From positions 28,413,254 through 28,477,253 of the forward strand of contig NC_087065.1 of the NCBI RefSeq assembly GCF_963678635.1: a stretch of DNA of 64,000 bases. Reading direction: 5' to 3'. The notes beneath the pieces were generated by a model that was given only the letters and a program-made list of their open reading frames with translations, was not told where the DNA came from and made no database searches. A program made the translations under genes and the position numbers. Below, piece after piece: positions 48,386 to 60,423 of this stretch (the stretch's first letter is position 1; every line of letters begins with the position of its first letter). The stretch is from Symsagittifera roscoffensis. Taxonomy: Eukaryota; Xenacoelomorpha; Acoela; Convolutidae.

Positions 48386-51300
48386 TTTTTTAAGAGTAAT
48401 CTGCTATCCTTGCTATGAAATTGCATTTTTTGTTGGATGCCGCTGTCTATTTTCACGGTCTCAAACATTTTTTTTGTTTTCCATTCCTAAATGGGGAGAT
48501 GTTAGTTTTCAACACCGAGGAGTTTTAAATAGGACGCTGATTTATGATTGCTCATTTTCTTTTCGTTTTCGACATTTGAAAAAAAATTATTGGAACTCAC
48601 AAAAGAAGAAGTTCTCAACTGTAAAGTGAGATTTTGCTAGGACACTCCAGAGTTTTTTAAACTTGACCTAATAATGTGACTGCTCAAAGCGTTTCAAATT
48701 TGAGATGTGATCTTGTTGCGGTTTTCAAAAATTTTCAAAAAAACTTCAATTTGACGTAATTTTTTCAAGGTTTTCTACAATTTTTTAACATTCAAAAAAG
48801 TTAACAATCCAAATGGAAATTCAACCCTATGTTGTGGTTATGCAATAATATTCCTTATATTAGGACTGCTCAATACATTTTCTTAGCTTAGCATGTTAAT
48901 TGTTATCTTTTTCAAAAAAGCATGCTGCTTTTTAAATAAGAAAACATTAAAATTGATCTAAATTCAATTTATGAAATCAAAGAGAATAGGTTTCACTTCT
49001 GAGTTGAAACAAAAAAATCTGTCACCAAGTACTTATAGAGATATGAACACTTTAGTTTCAAAAAAACTGTTATAAATGGGCTTTTTTAGAAATCTTTCTT
49101 TTTGCTCCGATCATTGAAAATGGGGAGGAACATTGTATTCGAGGTGTTTTAATTTTTTCCCACGCAAAATCAGCTACCTCAAATTATCATTGGTGGACAT
49201 GGTTGATTGAAATATCATATTAGAACCTTCTTCATTGCAATTCGAACGACAGTAAAAACATTCAGTGTCGAGAAAATCCGGTTTCAAGTTTTTGATTTTT
49301 GGTTGAACTTTGAGCTAATTAGCTAGGTCTAGTTTCGACCTACTCTGCCGCGTGTTCTACATTAGCTTATTTAAGTTTAAATTAAGCCTTGAAAACGTAG
49401 TTTACCTAGGAAAGGTAGTTTTTGGAGTTTTCAGCGCAATTTTTTTGAATCAAAAATTTCAAAATTCAAAAAAAATCCACAAAAAAATTTAAACAAATTA
49501 TTAAATTTTTCTTTCGGTTTTCTAGTCATTTTTCTTCAAAAAGTGTTTTCCAATTAATTTTTTGTAGTATGATTCTCAAAAATTGCTTATTTTTTTCTCG
49601 ATTAGATCTTTTTAACACAACTTGCAGAAAAATAAAGAAACTAATTATAATAAACATTTCTGTATTTTTTTTAAAGTAATCTGCTATCCTTGCTATGAAA
49701 TTGCATTTTTTTTTGGATGCCGCTGTCTTTTTTCACGGTCTCAAATATTTTTTTTGTTTTCCGTTCTTAAATAGGGAGATGTTAGTTTTCAACACCGAAG
49801 AGTTTTAAATAGGACGCTAATTTATGATTGCTCATTTTCTATTCGTTTTCGAGATTTCAAAAAAAAACTTATTGAAACTCACAAAAAAAGAAGTTCTCAA
49901 CTGTGTAGTGAGATTTTGCTAAAACTTTTACAAAATTTTATACACTTGATCTAATAATGTGACTGCTCAAAGCGTTTCAAATTTGAAAAAACTTCAATTT
50001 GAAAAAAAAAGCTTCAATTTGACATAATTTCTCCTAGGTTTTCTACAGTTTCTCAACATTCAAAAAAATTAACCATCCAAATGAAAATTCAACCCTATGT
50101 TGTAGTTATGCGATAATATTCCTCATATTAGGACTGCTCAATAAGTTTTCTTAGCTTATTATGTTAATTATTATCTTATTCAAAAAAGCATGCTGCTTAT
50201 TAAATAAGAAAACATTAAAATTGATTTAATTTCAATTTATGAAATCAAAGAGAATAGGTTTCACTTCAGAACATCTGACACCGAGTACTTATGAAGATGT
50301 GAACATTTTAGTTCCAAAAATACTCTTATAAATGGGGTTTTTTAGAAATCTTTCTTTGTGCTCCGTTCATTGAAAATGGGGAGGAACATTGTATTCGAGG
50401 TGTTTTATTTTTTTTCCACGCAAAAGCAGCTACCTCAAATTATCATCGGACATGGTTGATTGAATTATCATTTTAAAACCTTCTCTATCATGATTCAAAC
50501 GACAGTAAAATTATTCAGTGTCGAGAAAATCCGGTTTCAAGTTTTTGATTTTTGGTTGATTTTTGAGCTAATTAGCTTGGTCTAGTTTCGACCTACTCTG
50601 CCGTGTGTGCTTACAATAGCTTATTTAAGTTTAATTTGAGCCCTGAAAACGTAATTTACTTAAGAAAAGTAAATTTTGGCGTTTTTAGCGCAATTTTTTT
50701 GGATCAAAAGTTTGAATTTAAAAAAAATCCACAAAAAAATTTAAACAAATTTTAAATTTTTTTTTCGGTTTTCTTGTCATTTTTTTTCTTCAAAAGTGTT
50801 TTCAAATTAATTTTTTGTAGTATGATTCTCAAAAATTCCTGTTTTTTTCTCGATCAGATTTTTTAAACACAACTTGTAGAAAAAAAAGAAACTAATTTGA
50901 ATAAACATTTCTGTATTTTTTTAAGAGTAATCTGCTATCCTTGCTATGAAATTGCATTTTTTGTTGGATGCCGCTGTCTATTTTCACGGTCTCAAACATT
51001 TTTTTGTTTTCCATTCCTAAATGGGGAGATGTTAGTTTTCAACACCGAGGAGTTTTAAATAGGACGCTGATTTATGATTGCTCATTTTCTTTTCGTTTTC
51101 GAGATTTCAAAAAAAAACTTATTGAAACTCACAAAAAAAGAAGTTCTCAACTGTGTAGTGAGATTTTGCTAAGATTTTCCAAAATTTTTTAAACTTGATC
51201 TAATAATGTGACTGCTCAAACGGTTTCAATTTTGAGATGAGTTCGTGTTGCGTTTTTCAAAAATTTTCAAAAAAATTTGACGTAATTTTTCCAAGGTTTT

Positions 51301-54300
51301 CTACAGTTTTTCAAGATTAAAAAAAAATCAACAATCCAAAAGAAAATACAATCCTATGTTGTGGTTATGCGATAATATTCCTCATATTAGGAATGCTAAA
51401 TAAATTTTCTTAGCTTAGCATGTTAATTGTTATCTTTTTCATAAAAGCATGCTGCTTTTTAAATAAGAAAACACTAAAATTGATTTAAATTCATTTTATG
51501 AAATCAAAGAGAATAGGTTTCACTTCTGAGTTGAAAACAAGAACATCTGACACTGAGTACTAATAAAGATATGAACATTTTAGTTTCAAAAATACTGTTA
51601 AAAATGGGTTTTTTTTAGAAATCTTTCTTTTTGCTCCGAACATTGAAAATGGGGAGGAACATTGTATTCGAGGTGTTTCATTTTTTTTTCTACGCAAAAT
51701 CAGTTACCTCAATTTATCATTTGATATGGTTGATTGAAATATCATATTTAAACCTTCTCCATCGTGATTCCAACGACAGTAAAAATATTCAGTGTCGAGA
51801 AAATCCGGTTTCAAATTCTTGATTTTTGGTTGAATTTCGAGCTAATTAGCTAGGTCTAGTTTAGAGCCCTGTGTGCTTAAAATAGCTCATTTAAGTTTAA
51901 TTTAAGTCCTGAAAACGTAGTTTAACTCAAGCAATGGAGCTTTTACGCGCAATTCTTTTGAATCAAAAGTTTGAAAACTCAAATAAATTCTGCAAAAAAA
52001 ATTAATTAAATTTTTAAAGTTTTTTTTCGGTTTTCTAGTCAATTTTCTTCAAAAACTGTTTTCCGATTAATTTTTTAGTATGATTCTCAAAAATCTTTAG
52101 TTTCATTTTCTCGTTCAGAATTTTGCATCACAACAAGCAGAAAAAAAAGGAAATCAATTTGAATAAACATTTTGTATTTTTTTTAAGACTGGTCGGATCA
52201 TTCTGTGATACTTGCACAGTTATCTGCTATATTTGCTATGAAATAGCAATTGTTGTTGGATGCCACTTTCGATTTTCACGTTCTCAAATATTTTCCGTTA
52301 TTTTTCCGTTCTTTAGAGGGGGATGTTAGTTTTCAACAACGAAGGGTTTTAAAAAGGACGCTAAATTATGACTGCCCATTTTATTTTCGTTTTCGAGATT
52401 TGAATAAAACTTATTGAAACACAAAAAAAGAAGTTCTCAACTCTGTAGTGAGATACTGCTAGGACACTCCAAAGTTTTTTAAACTCGACCGAATAGTATG
52501 ACTGCTCAAAGCATTTCAATTTTGAGATGTGAACTGCGGTTGCCAAGAATTTTCCAAAAACTTCAATTTGACGTAATTTTTCCCAGGTTTTCTACAATTT
52601 TTCAACACTCAAAAAATTTAACAATTCAAATGAAAAATCAACCCTATGTTGTGGTACTGCAATAATATGCCTCATATTAGGACTGCTAAATAAATTTTCT
52701 TAGCTTAGCATGTTAATTATTATCTTATTCAAAAAAGCATGCTGCTTATTAAATAAGAAAACATTAAAATTGATCTAATTTCAATTTATGAAATCAAAGA
52801 GAATAGGTTTCACTTCAGAACATCTGACACCGAGTACTTATGAAGATATGAACATTTTAGTTCCAAAAATACTCTTATAAATGGGGTTTTTTAGAAATCT
52901 TTCTTTGTGCTCCGTTCATTGAAAATGGGGAGGAACATTGTATTCGAGGTGTTTTAATTTTTTCCCACGCAAAATCAGCTACCTCAAATTATCATTGGTG
53001 GACATGGTTGATTGAAATATCATATTAGAACCTTCTTCATTGCAATTCGAACGACAGTAAAAACATTCAGTGTCGAGAAAATCCGGTTTCAAGTTTTTGA
53101 TTTTTGGTTGAACTTTGAGCTAATTAGCTAGGTCTAGTTTCGACCTACTCTGCCGCGTGTTCTACATTAGCTTATTTAAAGTTTAATTTAAGCCCTGAAA
53201 ACGTAGTTTTACTCAAGTAAGGTAGTTTATGGAGTTTTTAGCGCAATTTTGTTGAATCAAAATTTTGAAAATTCAAAAAAAAACCGCAAAAAAAGTTAAA
53301 CAAAATTTTAAATTTTTTTTTTCGGTTTTCCAGTCATTTTTCTTGAAAAACTGCTTTCCAATCATTTTTTTTAGTATGATTCTCAAAAATCTTTACTTTT
53401 ATTTTCTCGTTCAGATCTTTTCGTCACAAAATGCAGAATAAAAACATAATTTGAATAAAAATTTTCTTTTTTTTAAGACTGGTCGAATCATTCTGTGATA
53501 CTTGCACAGTTATCTGCTATCCTTGCTATGAAGTAGCAATTGTTGTTGGATGCAACCTTCTGTTTCCACGTTCTCAAATTTTTTTTGTTATTTTTCCGTT
53601 CTTAAGAGGGGGATGTTAGTTACCAACAACGAAGGGTTTTAAATAGGACGCTAAATTATGACTGCCCATTTTCTTTTCGTTTTCGAGATTTGAAAAAAAC
53701 TTATTGAAACTCACAAAAAAGAAGTTCTCAACTGTGAAGTGAGATTTTGCTAGGACTTTCCAAAGTTTTACAAACTTGATCTAATAAGGTGACTGCTCAA
53801 AGCGTATCAAATTTGAGATGTGATCGTGTTGCGTTTTTCAAAAATTTTCAAAAAAAACTTCAATTTGACGTAATTTTTCCAAGGTTTTCTACAGTGTTTC
53901 AATATTCAAAAAATTAACAATCCAAATGAAAATACAACCCTATGTTGTGGTACTGCGATAATATTCCCCATATTAGGACTGCTCAATAAGTTTTTTTAGC
54001 TTAGCATGTTAATTGTTATCTTTTTCAAAAAAGCATGCTTCTTTTTAAATAAGAAAACAATAAAATTGATTTTAATTCAATTTATGAAATCAAAGAGAAT
54101 AGGTTTCACTTCTGAGTTGAAAACAAGAACATCTAATATTGAGTGCTTATAAAAAAATGAACATTTTAGTTTCAAAAATACTGTTATAAATGGGATTTCT
54201 TAGAATTCTTTCTTTTTGCTCCGATCATTGAAAATGGGGAGGAACATTGTATTCGAGGTGTTTTAATTTTTTTCCACGCAAAATCAGCTATCTCAAATGA

Positions 54301-56623
54301 CCATTGGAATGATTGATTGAAATATCATTATTAAAACTTTTCCATGGTGTTTCGAACGACAGTAAAAAATATTCAGTGTCGAGAAAATTCGGTTTCAGTT
54401 TTTGATTTTTGGTTGAATTTTGAGCTAACTGGCTAGGTCTTGTTTCAACCTACTGAGACGTGTGTGCTTACAATAGCTTGTTTTAGTTTAATTTAAGCCC
54501 TGAAAACGTAGTTTTACTCAAGAAAGGTAGTTTCTGGAGTTTTTAGCGCAATTTTTTTGAATCAAATGTTTGAAAATTCAAAAAAAATCCGCAAAGAAAT
54601 TTAAACAAATTTTTTTTTTTCGGTTTTCTAGTCATTTTTCTTCAAAAACAGTTTTCCAATCAACTTTTCTTAGTATAATTCTCAAAAATTTTTATTTTCT
54701 TTTTCTCGTTCAGATCTTTTCATCACAACATGCAGAAAAAAAAAGAAATTAATTTTAATAAACATTTCGTATTTTTTAAGACTGGTCGAATCATTCTGTG
54801 CTACTTGCACAGTTATCTGCTATCCTTGTAGAGAAATAGCTTTTTTTGTTGGGTGCCACTGTATATTTTTACAGTTTTAAATACTGTTTTGTTAATTTTC
54901 CGTTCTTAAGTGGCGAGATGTTGGTTTTAAACAACGAAGGGTTTTAAATAGGACGCTAAATTATGACTGCTCATTTTCTTTCGTTTTTGAGATTTGAATA
55001 AAACTTTTTGAAACTATGAAAAAAGAAGTTTTCAACTGTGTAGTGAGACTTTGCTAAGACACTCCAAAGTATTTTAAACTTGACCGAATAATATGACTGC
55101 TCAAAGCATTTCAATTTTGAGATGTAATCTTTTTGCGGAATCATGCTGTGCTACTTGCACAGTTATCCGCTTTCCTTGCTATGAAATAGCAATTGCTGTT
55201 GGATGCCACTTTCTATTTTCAATGTCTCAAAAATTTTTCGTTTTGTTTCCGTTCTTAAGTGGGGGATGTTAGTTTTCAACAACGAATGGTTTTAAATAGG
55301 ACGCTAAATTATGGCTGCCCATTTTCTTTTCGTTTTCGAGATTTGAATAAAACTTATTGAAACACAAAAAAGAAGTTCTCAACTCTGTAGTGAGATACTG
55401 CTAGGACACTTCAAAGTATTTCAATTTCGACAGAATAATATGACTGCTCAAAGCATTTCAATATTGATATGTGAACTTGTTGCAGTTTTCAAAAATTTTC
55501 CAAAAACTTCAATTTGACGTAGTTTTTCCCAGGTTTTCTACAATTTTTTTCACATTCAAAAAATTAACATTTCAAATGAAAATTCAACCCTATGTTGTGG
55601 TACTGCTGTGTTATTCTTCATATTACGACTGCTCAATAAGTTTTCTTAGCTTAGGATGTTCATTGTTATCTTTTTAAAAAAAAGCCTGCTGCTTTTTAAG
55701 TAAGAAAACATTAATTTTGATTTTAATTTAATTTATGAAATCAAAAGGAATAGGTTTCACTTCTGAGTTGAAAACCAAAACATCTGATACAGAGTACTTA
55801 CAAAGATATAACCATTTTAGTTTCAAAAGTACTATATTAAAGGTTTTTTTTTGAAATCTTTCTTTTTGTTCTGATCATTGAAAAAATCTGCTACCTTACA
55901 TTATCATTGGACATGTTTGATTGAAATATCATATTAAAGCATTTTCGATTGTGATTCGAACGACAGCAAAATACTCAGTGTCGAGAAAATCCGATTTCAA
56001 GTTTTTGATTGTTGGTCTAATTTCGAGCTGATTAGCGGGGTCTAGTTTCGAGCTAATGAGCCGTGTACGATAATAATAGCTTATTTAAGCTAATTGGATT
56101 CCGTGAAAATTTCAGCCGAGTTTAGTTTTACTCGAGTAAAGGTAGTTTTAGCGCAGTTTTGGGAATCAAAATTTTGAAGTTTCAAAAAATCCGCAAATTT
56201 TTTTCAATATATTTTTTTAATTTTTCTTGTCATTTTTCTTGAAAAACTGTTTTCGAATTGACTTATTTTATTATGTCTCTCAAAAATGCCTAAGTTTTGT
56301 TTTCGTTCAAAATTTTCAAGAATAAAACACGACACCTATTTGAAAAAAATTTTCTGTATTTATTTAAGACTGTTCGGAACAGTCTGCGCTACTTGCTAAG
56401 TAACCAGCTAGCCTTGTTATGAAGTAGAAAATTTGGTTGAATGCCATCGTCTTTTTTCATGGTCTCAGTTTTTTTCGTTGTTTTTCCTCATGATCAAAGT
56501 GAAATGCTTTTTAAATAAGAAAACAAAGAACTTGATTTAAGTTTAAATTATGAAACCTAAGAGAACAGGTTTCACTTCTGAGTTTAAAACACGATTATCT
56601 GATACCGAGTATTTATAAGGATA

Positions 56624-56796
56624 GACCATTCTATATTCAAAAATTCTGTTTTAATTGTTTTTTTTCAAATTTCTTTTTTATTCCGAGAATTGAAAGTGTT
56701 GCAATCCTCACCACTTTCAATTCTCGGAGCAAAAAAAAAGAGATTTTAAAACAATTAAAAAACAATTAAAACAGAATTTTTGAATAAAGAATGGTC
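56624..56796. repeat. Inverted repeat with about 75-85-bp arms (hairpin)
   Basis: gaccattctatattcaaaaa...ttccgagaattgaaagtg (56624-56698) is followed, after a spacer of about 12 bp, by its near-complement (56711-56796) ending ttgaataaagaatggtc. The right arm has a 10-bp direct insertion (acaattaaaa repeated). The left arm is ordinary family A sequence in normal position, so the right arm is a snap-back copy of it. Confidence 0.9.
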
Positions 56797-57454
56797 CATT
56801 CTTATATTCGGGTGTTTTAGTTGTTTTCCAGCCAAAATCAGCTACCTCAAATAATCATGGGACAAGGTTGAGTGATATATCATATTAAAGCGCTTTCAAA
56901 CTTGATTCGAACGACATTAAGAAACTTCAAAAACTTTTACAGTGTCGAGAGAAACCGGTTTGAGTTTTTTTATTTTTGGTCTAATTTCGAGGTAATTAGC
57001 TAGGTCTAATTATGATGTACTGAGCCGTGTATGCCTACATTAGCTAACTTAAATTTAAATTAAGCTTTGAAAACGTATTTTTACTCAAGTAAAGGTAGTT
57101 TTGGTGTTATTCAGCGCAATTTCGTACTCAAAAACTTTAAAATTCAAACATTTTTCTACTAGTTTTTCTTCAAAAACTGTTTTCCAATTGATTTATTTAA
57201 GTATGATTTTCAAAAATTCGTAAGTTTTATTTTCTCGTTCAGATCTTTTGATCACAATATGCAGAAAAAAAGGAAACCAATTTGAATGAACACTTTTGTA
57301 TTTTTTTCTAAGACTGGTCGAATCATTCTGTGCTACTTGCGCAGTAATCTGCTATCCTTGCTATGAAATAGCAATTGTTGTTGGATGCAACCGTCTTTTT
57401 TTGACGGTCTCAAATACTTTTTTTTGTTTTTCCGTATATTTTATATACGCAGTT

Positions 57455-59690
57455 TTCATGTTCACCAATCTGTTTGAAGCACCGGACGCACCCGTGCGAA
57501 GTTTTCTTATAAGGGCTTGCCGATTTTTATACAAAAGGTTGTAAATGTTTGGTTGGGAACAATTCGCACCATGTTTTTTTACTAAACCATTATTCTCAGA
57601 TTCTTCATGTTGCTTTTTGTAGCAAATGGAAAATTTTCTCAAACTGTGAAAAATGAACCCTTAGTCCAATATTCCGAAATTTAAAGTGAGAAAATAGTGA
57701 AAAATGCTTTCACCCTTGCAATCAAAAAGACCTAATTTGCACAGCTTACAATTTGATTGGTTCCCCTACCAAAAATAGGGAGTTGCGGCTATGCAGGAAA
57801 AGCCACAAAAACTTTTGCTTCGATTTGTCCCTTAATCCCAGATTACGGAAGTAAATTTACGAGAAAAATGAAAAAAAAACTATCAAAAACGGTCAAAAAT
57901 TAAAAATATATATATCACGTTTTCTGCGGACTTACTATCAAGCGAATCTAGTAACCAAAAACAAACGCAACTCTTGGCTTTTACTTTGTAAATTGACTAG
58001 ATTTAAAGACTAGTTTGGACCACATTTACTTAAGACTTCAACTCATTTCTTTATTGATCGACAGCGAACTATCTGGAGTACCCTTTCTGAGCTTGAGCAC
58101 TTACTTGATTATACCGCCCAAAAAAATCCAGATTTTAGATATGCAAAAGAATTTTCCATGAGTGTGAAAATGCACTAGCGGACAAAATTAATGGCAAACT
58201 CATGTTCTTAATCTCTGAAAAATCCGTTTTAAATGCCCCTTTTTGACAAAATTAACTTTATTTTTGGAAAAATTTTTGGCATTTTCAAAGAACAATTAAT
58301 CAAAGCTACCCTCAATAGATTTATCAATGTTTAGTTTCAAAGCCACAAAAACTTAACAATGTAACCCGGGTCTGATACGCCAAGTTTTGTCATCTACTAT
58401 AGGTTTTGCATCCTAGTGAATTCTGAAACATTCTCAGCGAGAAAATTTTGAAAACCAGTGTGAAAACTTTTAAAAATTCGCCTGTTTTCTAGTTTTTCAC
58501 TCGGATTGAAAAATTTACTGCAGATGAGAAGATTTGTGGTAATTTCAGACCCTGATTAAATAACTAAGTTTTTGGAATGGCATAATTTTAGTTTCATAGA
58601 AGGTACCTCTGATCATTTACTCTTAGCTGATGTAAAAATTTAACTAAAAATGCAAGAAAAGCTGTCAAAATTGGGCATTAAAAACAAGCACTTCAGAGAG
58701 TAAGAACCTGAGTTTGCGTTTAAAGCAAACTTCTAATTCAAAGTATTTCACATCGCATGATTAGTATCTTCTACTCCGCTTATTCGAGAAAGTTTTAATG
58801 TTCACAGTAAATTTTTTACAAACAAATGACTGGCATTAGCAGAACCGCAGTAAACTGACAAGTGTTTGAATTTAAAATTTATGACTTTCAGAGAAAATAG
58901 TTCAGATAATTTGTTGCCCGTATATATCAAGAGTGAAAAAGGTGAATTTGCGTTTAGTTTTGTCCATTAGTGTAAACTAGTAGCTTTCTATGCTGTGAAA
59001 AACACGCAGGTTCTTTCTAATTTTTTTTTATTGATTCAACCCTCATACGGTGCAAAATTCCAAATACCGTAGAACATTGGGTAAGGCCAAAAAAGCTAAG
59101 CAGACTATGCAGGCACTCAGAGAAGTAATGATTGTTTCCAATGGTACTACTTGTGAATATTAGTTCAGTTTTTTTGTGAACAATTTAAAAATCAACAAAA
59201 ATTGTGAAATAAAACATGTTTCTCAAAAGAAACTTGACAAAATTTTAAAAAGTCTCATAAAGATAATAATGTTTTCGATTTGTTTTCGTGATACTTGTAA
59301 AACGTCCTTTTTTTAAGTAGGAAAAAACTGTTCATTTGATTGCTGAAAATCAATCGGATACTCTTTTTTTTATACGATAGATTGAATTCATGTTTAATAA
59401 AACGGGATTTTGAAATTGTATGGGATTTGGTTTTGTAAATGTCTTTCAATTTTTGAGGATCATCTAAACAGTTTTTTGCTTTTTCCTTATTTCGTTTTTT
59501 CTGGAAACTATTCTACCAGTTTTCATAAAAACTGTTCCAATGGAAAGACCAGCTATAACTATGTATGCTTGCCTATTTGTCTAGCCCGTTTCAACTATCC
59601 CACGGTCCAGGGCTCGAAAATTTTAGTGAATGGAAAATTTTTTCTTTTTTCCAAAAACTATCCTGCTAAACATAAACTAAAGGGTTGATC
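57455..59690. mobile_element. Foldback element B, copy 3
   Basis: Collinear with copy 1 from cagttttcatgttcacc to the tcctgctaaacataaacta block. The left junction with family A is the same as in copies 1 and 2. The right flank differs (gttgatcaaaatatcaagtc instead of family A). No transposase frame; the open frames (57361-57642 minus and 59410-59688 plus) are non-coding by composition. Confidence 0.7.
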
Positions 59691-60423
59691 AAAATATCAA
59701 GTCATGGGAATAACGGTAGCATAATTTGATACGCTTGTTTTGATGAAATAAGTTATGGCCTTAAGAAAAGGCAATGTTTTGTCATTTAATTTTTTTTCAA
59801 ATTAATCGACTTTTGACTTCTCAAATCTGATCTAAAGCATTAAATTGAAAAATCAGGTAGCTGAAATTGTCCTTGTATAAGCACCTACTCCCCTGTGAAA
59901 AAGGGTTTAAGCGCTGAAAAAGCCGTTTTTAACAATTTAATTTTTTTTGAAAATTGTTTTTTCTAAAAAACTACATTTATAAGTCTGCTTTTGAAGTATC
60001 AATAAAAAAAGGTTGTACAAATTCCGTTGCCCTGCATTGCAGAAAAAATATGACTTTAAGAAAAATCATTTAATGACACTTTGACAGTGTTTTTTTTCCA
60101 GCTTTATCGAAATCTTTTTTCCCAAACCTGGGATTAAAACTCATTAGAAAATACAGAAGATACAAAAATTTGTGCGAAGGGATTCAACCTTATTTCTTAA
60201 AGAAAATCAGCAATTTGATGTTTTCTTTAGGAAATATTTCCTTAAAATCTTGAATTAAGGTTTCAACCGCTACATAAGAATGTGGGACTCTATCGTGCTT
60301 ATGAGGCTACTCTCCAATTTTGGCAGAGAAACCAGTATGCACGTGAAAAAAAGTGCAGCCATTGAACTTAAAACCGTTTCTGTGAAGTTGTTTTCACTAT
60401 TTTTACACTTCCTCTCTTAATTC
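59690..60423. other. Non-coding spacer between foldbacks B and D
   Basis: AT-rich with long A and T runs. I see no gene, tRNA-like head or tandem structure here. Confidence 0.5.

Larger units (their letters stand above)
32800..57450. repeat. Family A repeat array (about 1.23-1.31 kb unit, partly interrupted)
   Basis: The anchor tgaaatcaaagagaa (one or two variants) occurs at 33882, 36945, 40202, 42558, 43839, 45073, 46385, 47696, 48972, 50240, 51499, 52789, 54085, 55736 and 56550. Between 42558 and 54085 the spacing is regular (1234-1312 bp). Outside, it is stretched by the B insertions or by sub-repeats. All units share one orientation. A unit holds, in order: a cattgaaaatggggaggaac block, a gctacctcaaattatcatt block, attcgaacgacagtaaaaat, gtgtcgagaaaatccgg, gagctaattagct, a T-rich stretch, tctgctatccttgctatgaa, gatgttagttttcaacaac, aggacgctaattta and gactgctcaataaattttct. 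Short open frames recur (60-95 codons) but shift between units, so I see no protein. Fragments outside the array (about 4440-5960, 27950-28530 and the 4.4-kb units) show that A is also dispersed. Confidence 0.9.

Noticed and set aside
40870-52329. Recurring frames in the A array resembling FSVLKWGDVSFQ...YDCSFSFRFRDL
   Set aside because: The frame is open in some units and broken in others, starts and ends vary, and differences are indels, not synonymous changes. It looks like non-coding repeat read by chance.
32800-57450. CRISPR or bacterial-type repeat array
   Set aside because: The units are over 1 kb, diverged, in animal DNA with introns, and have no short repeat-spacer structure.
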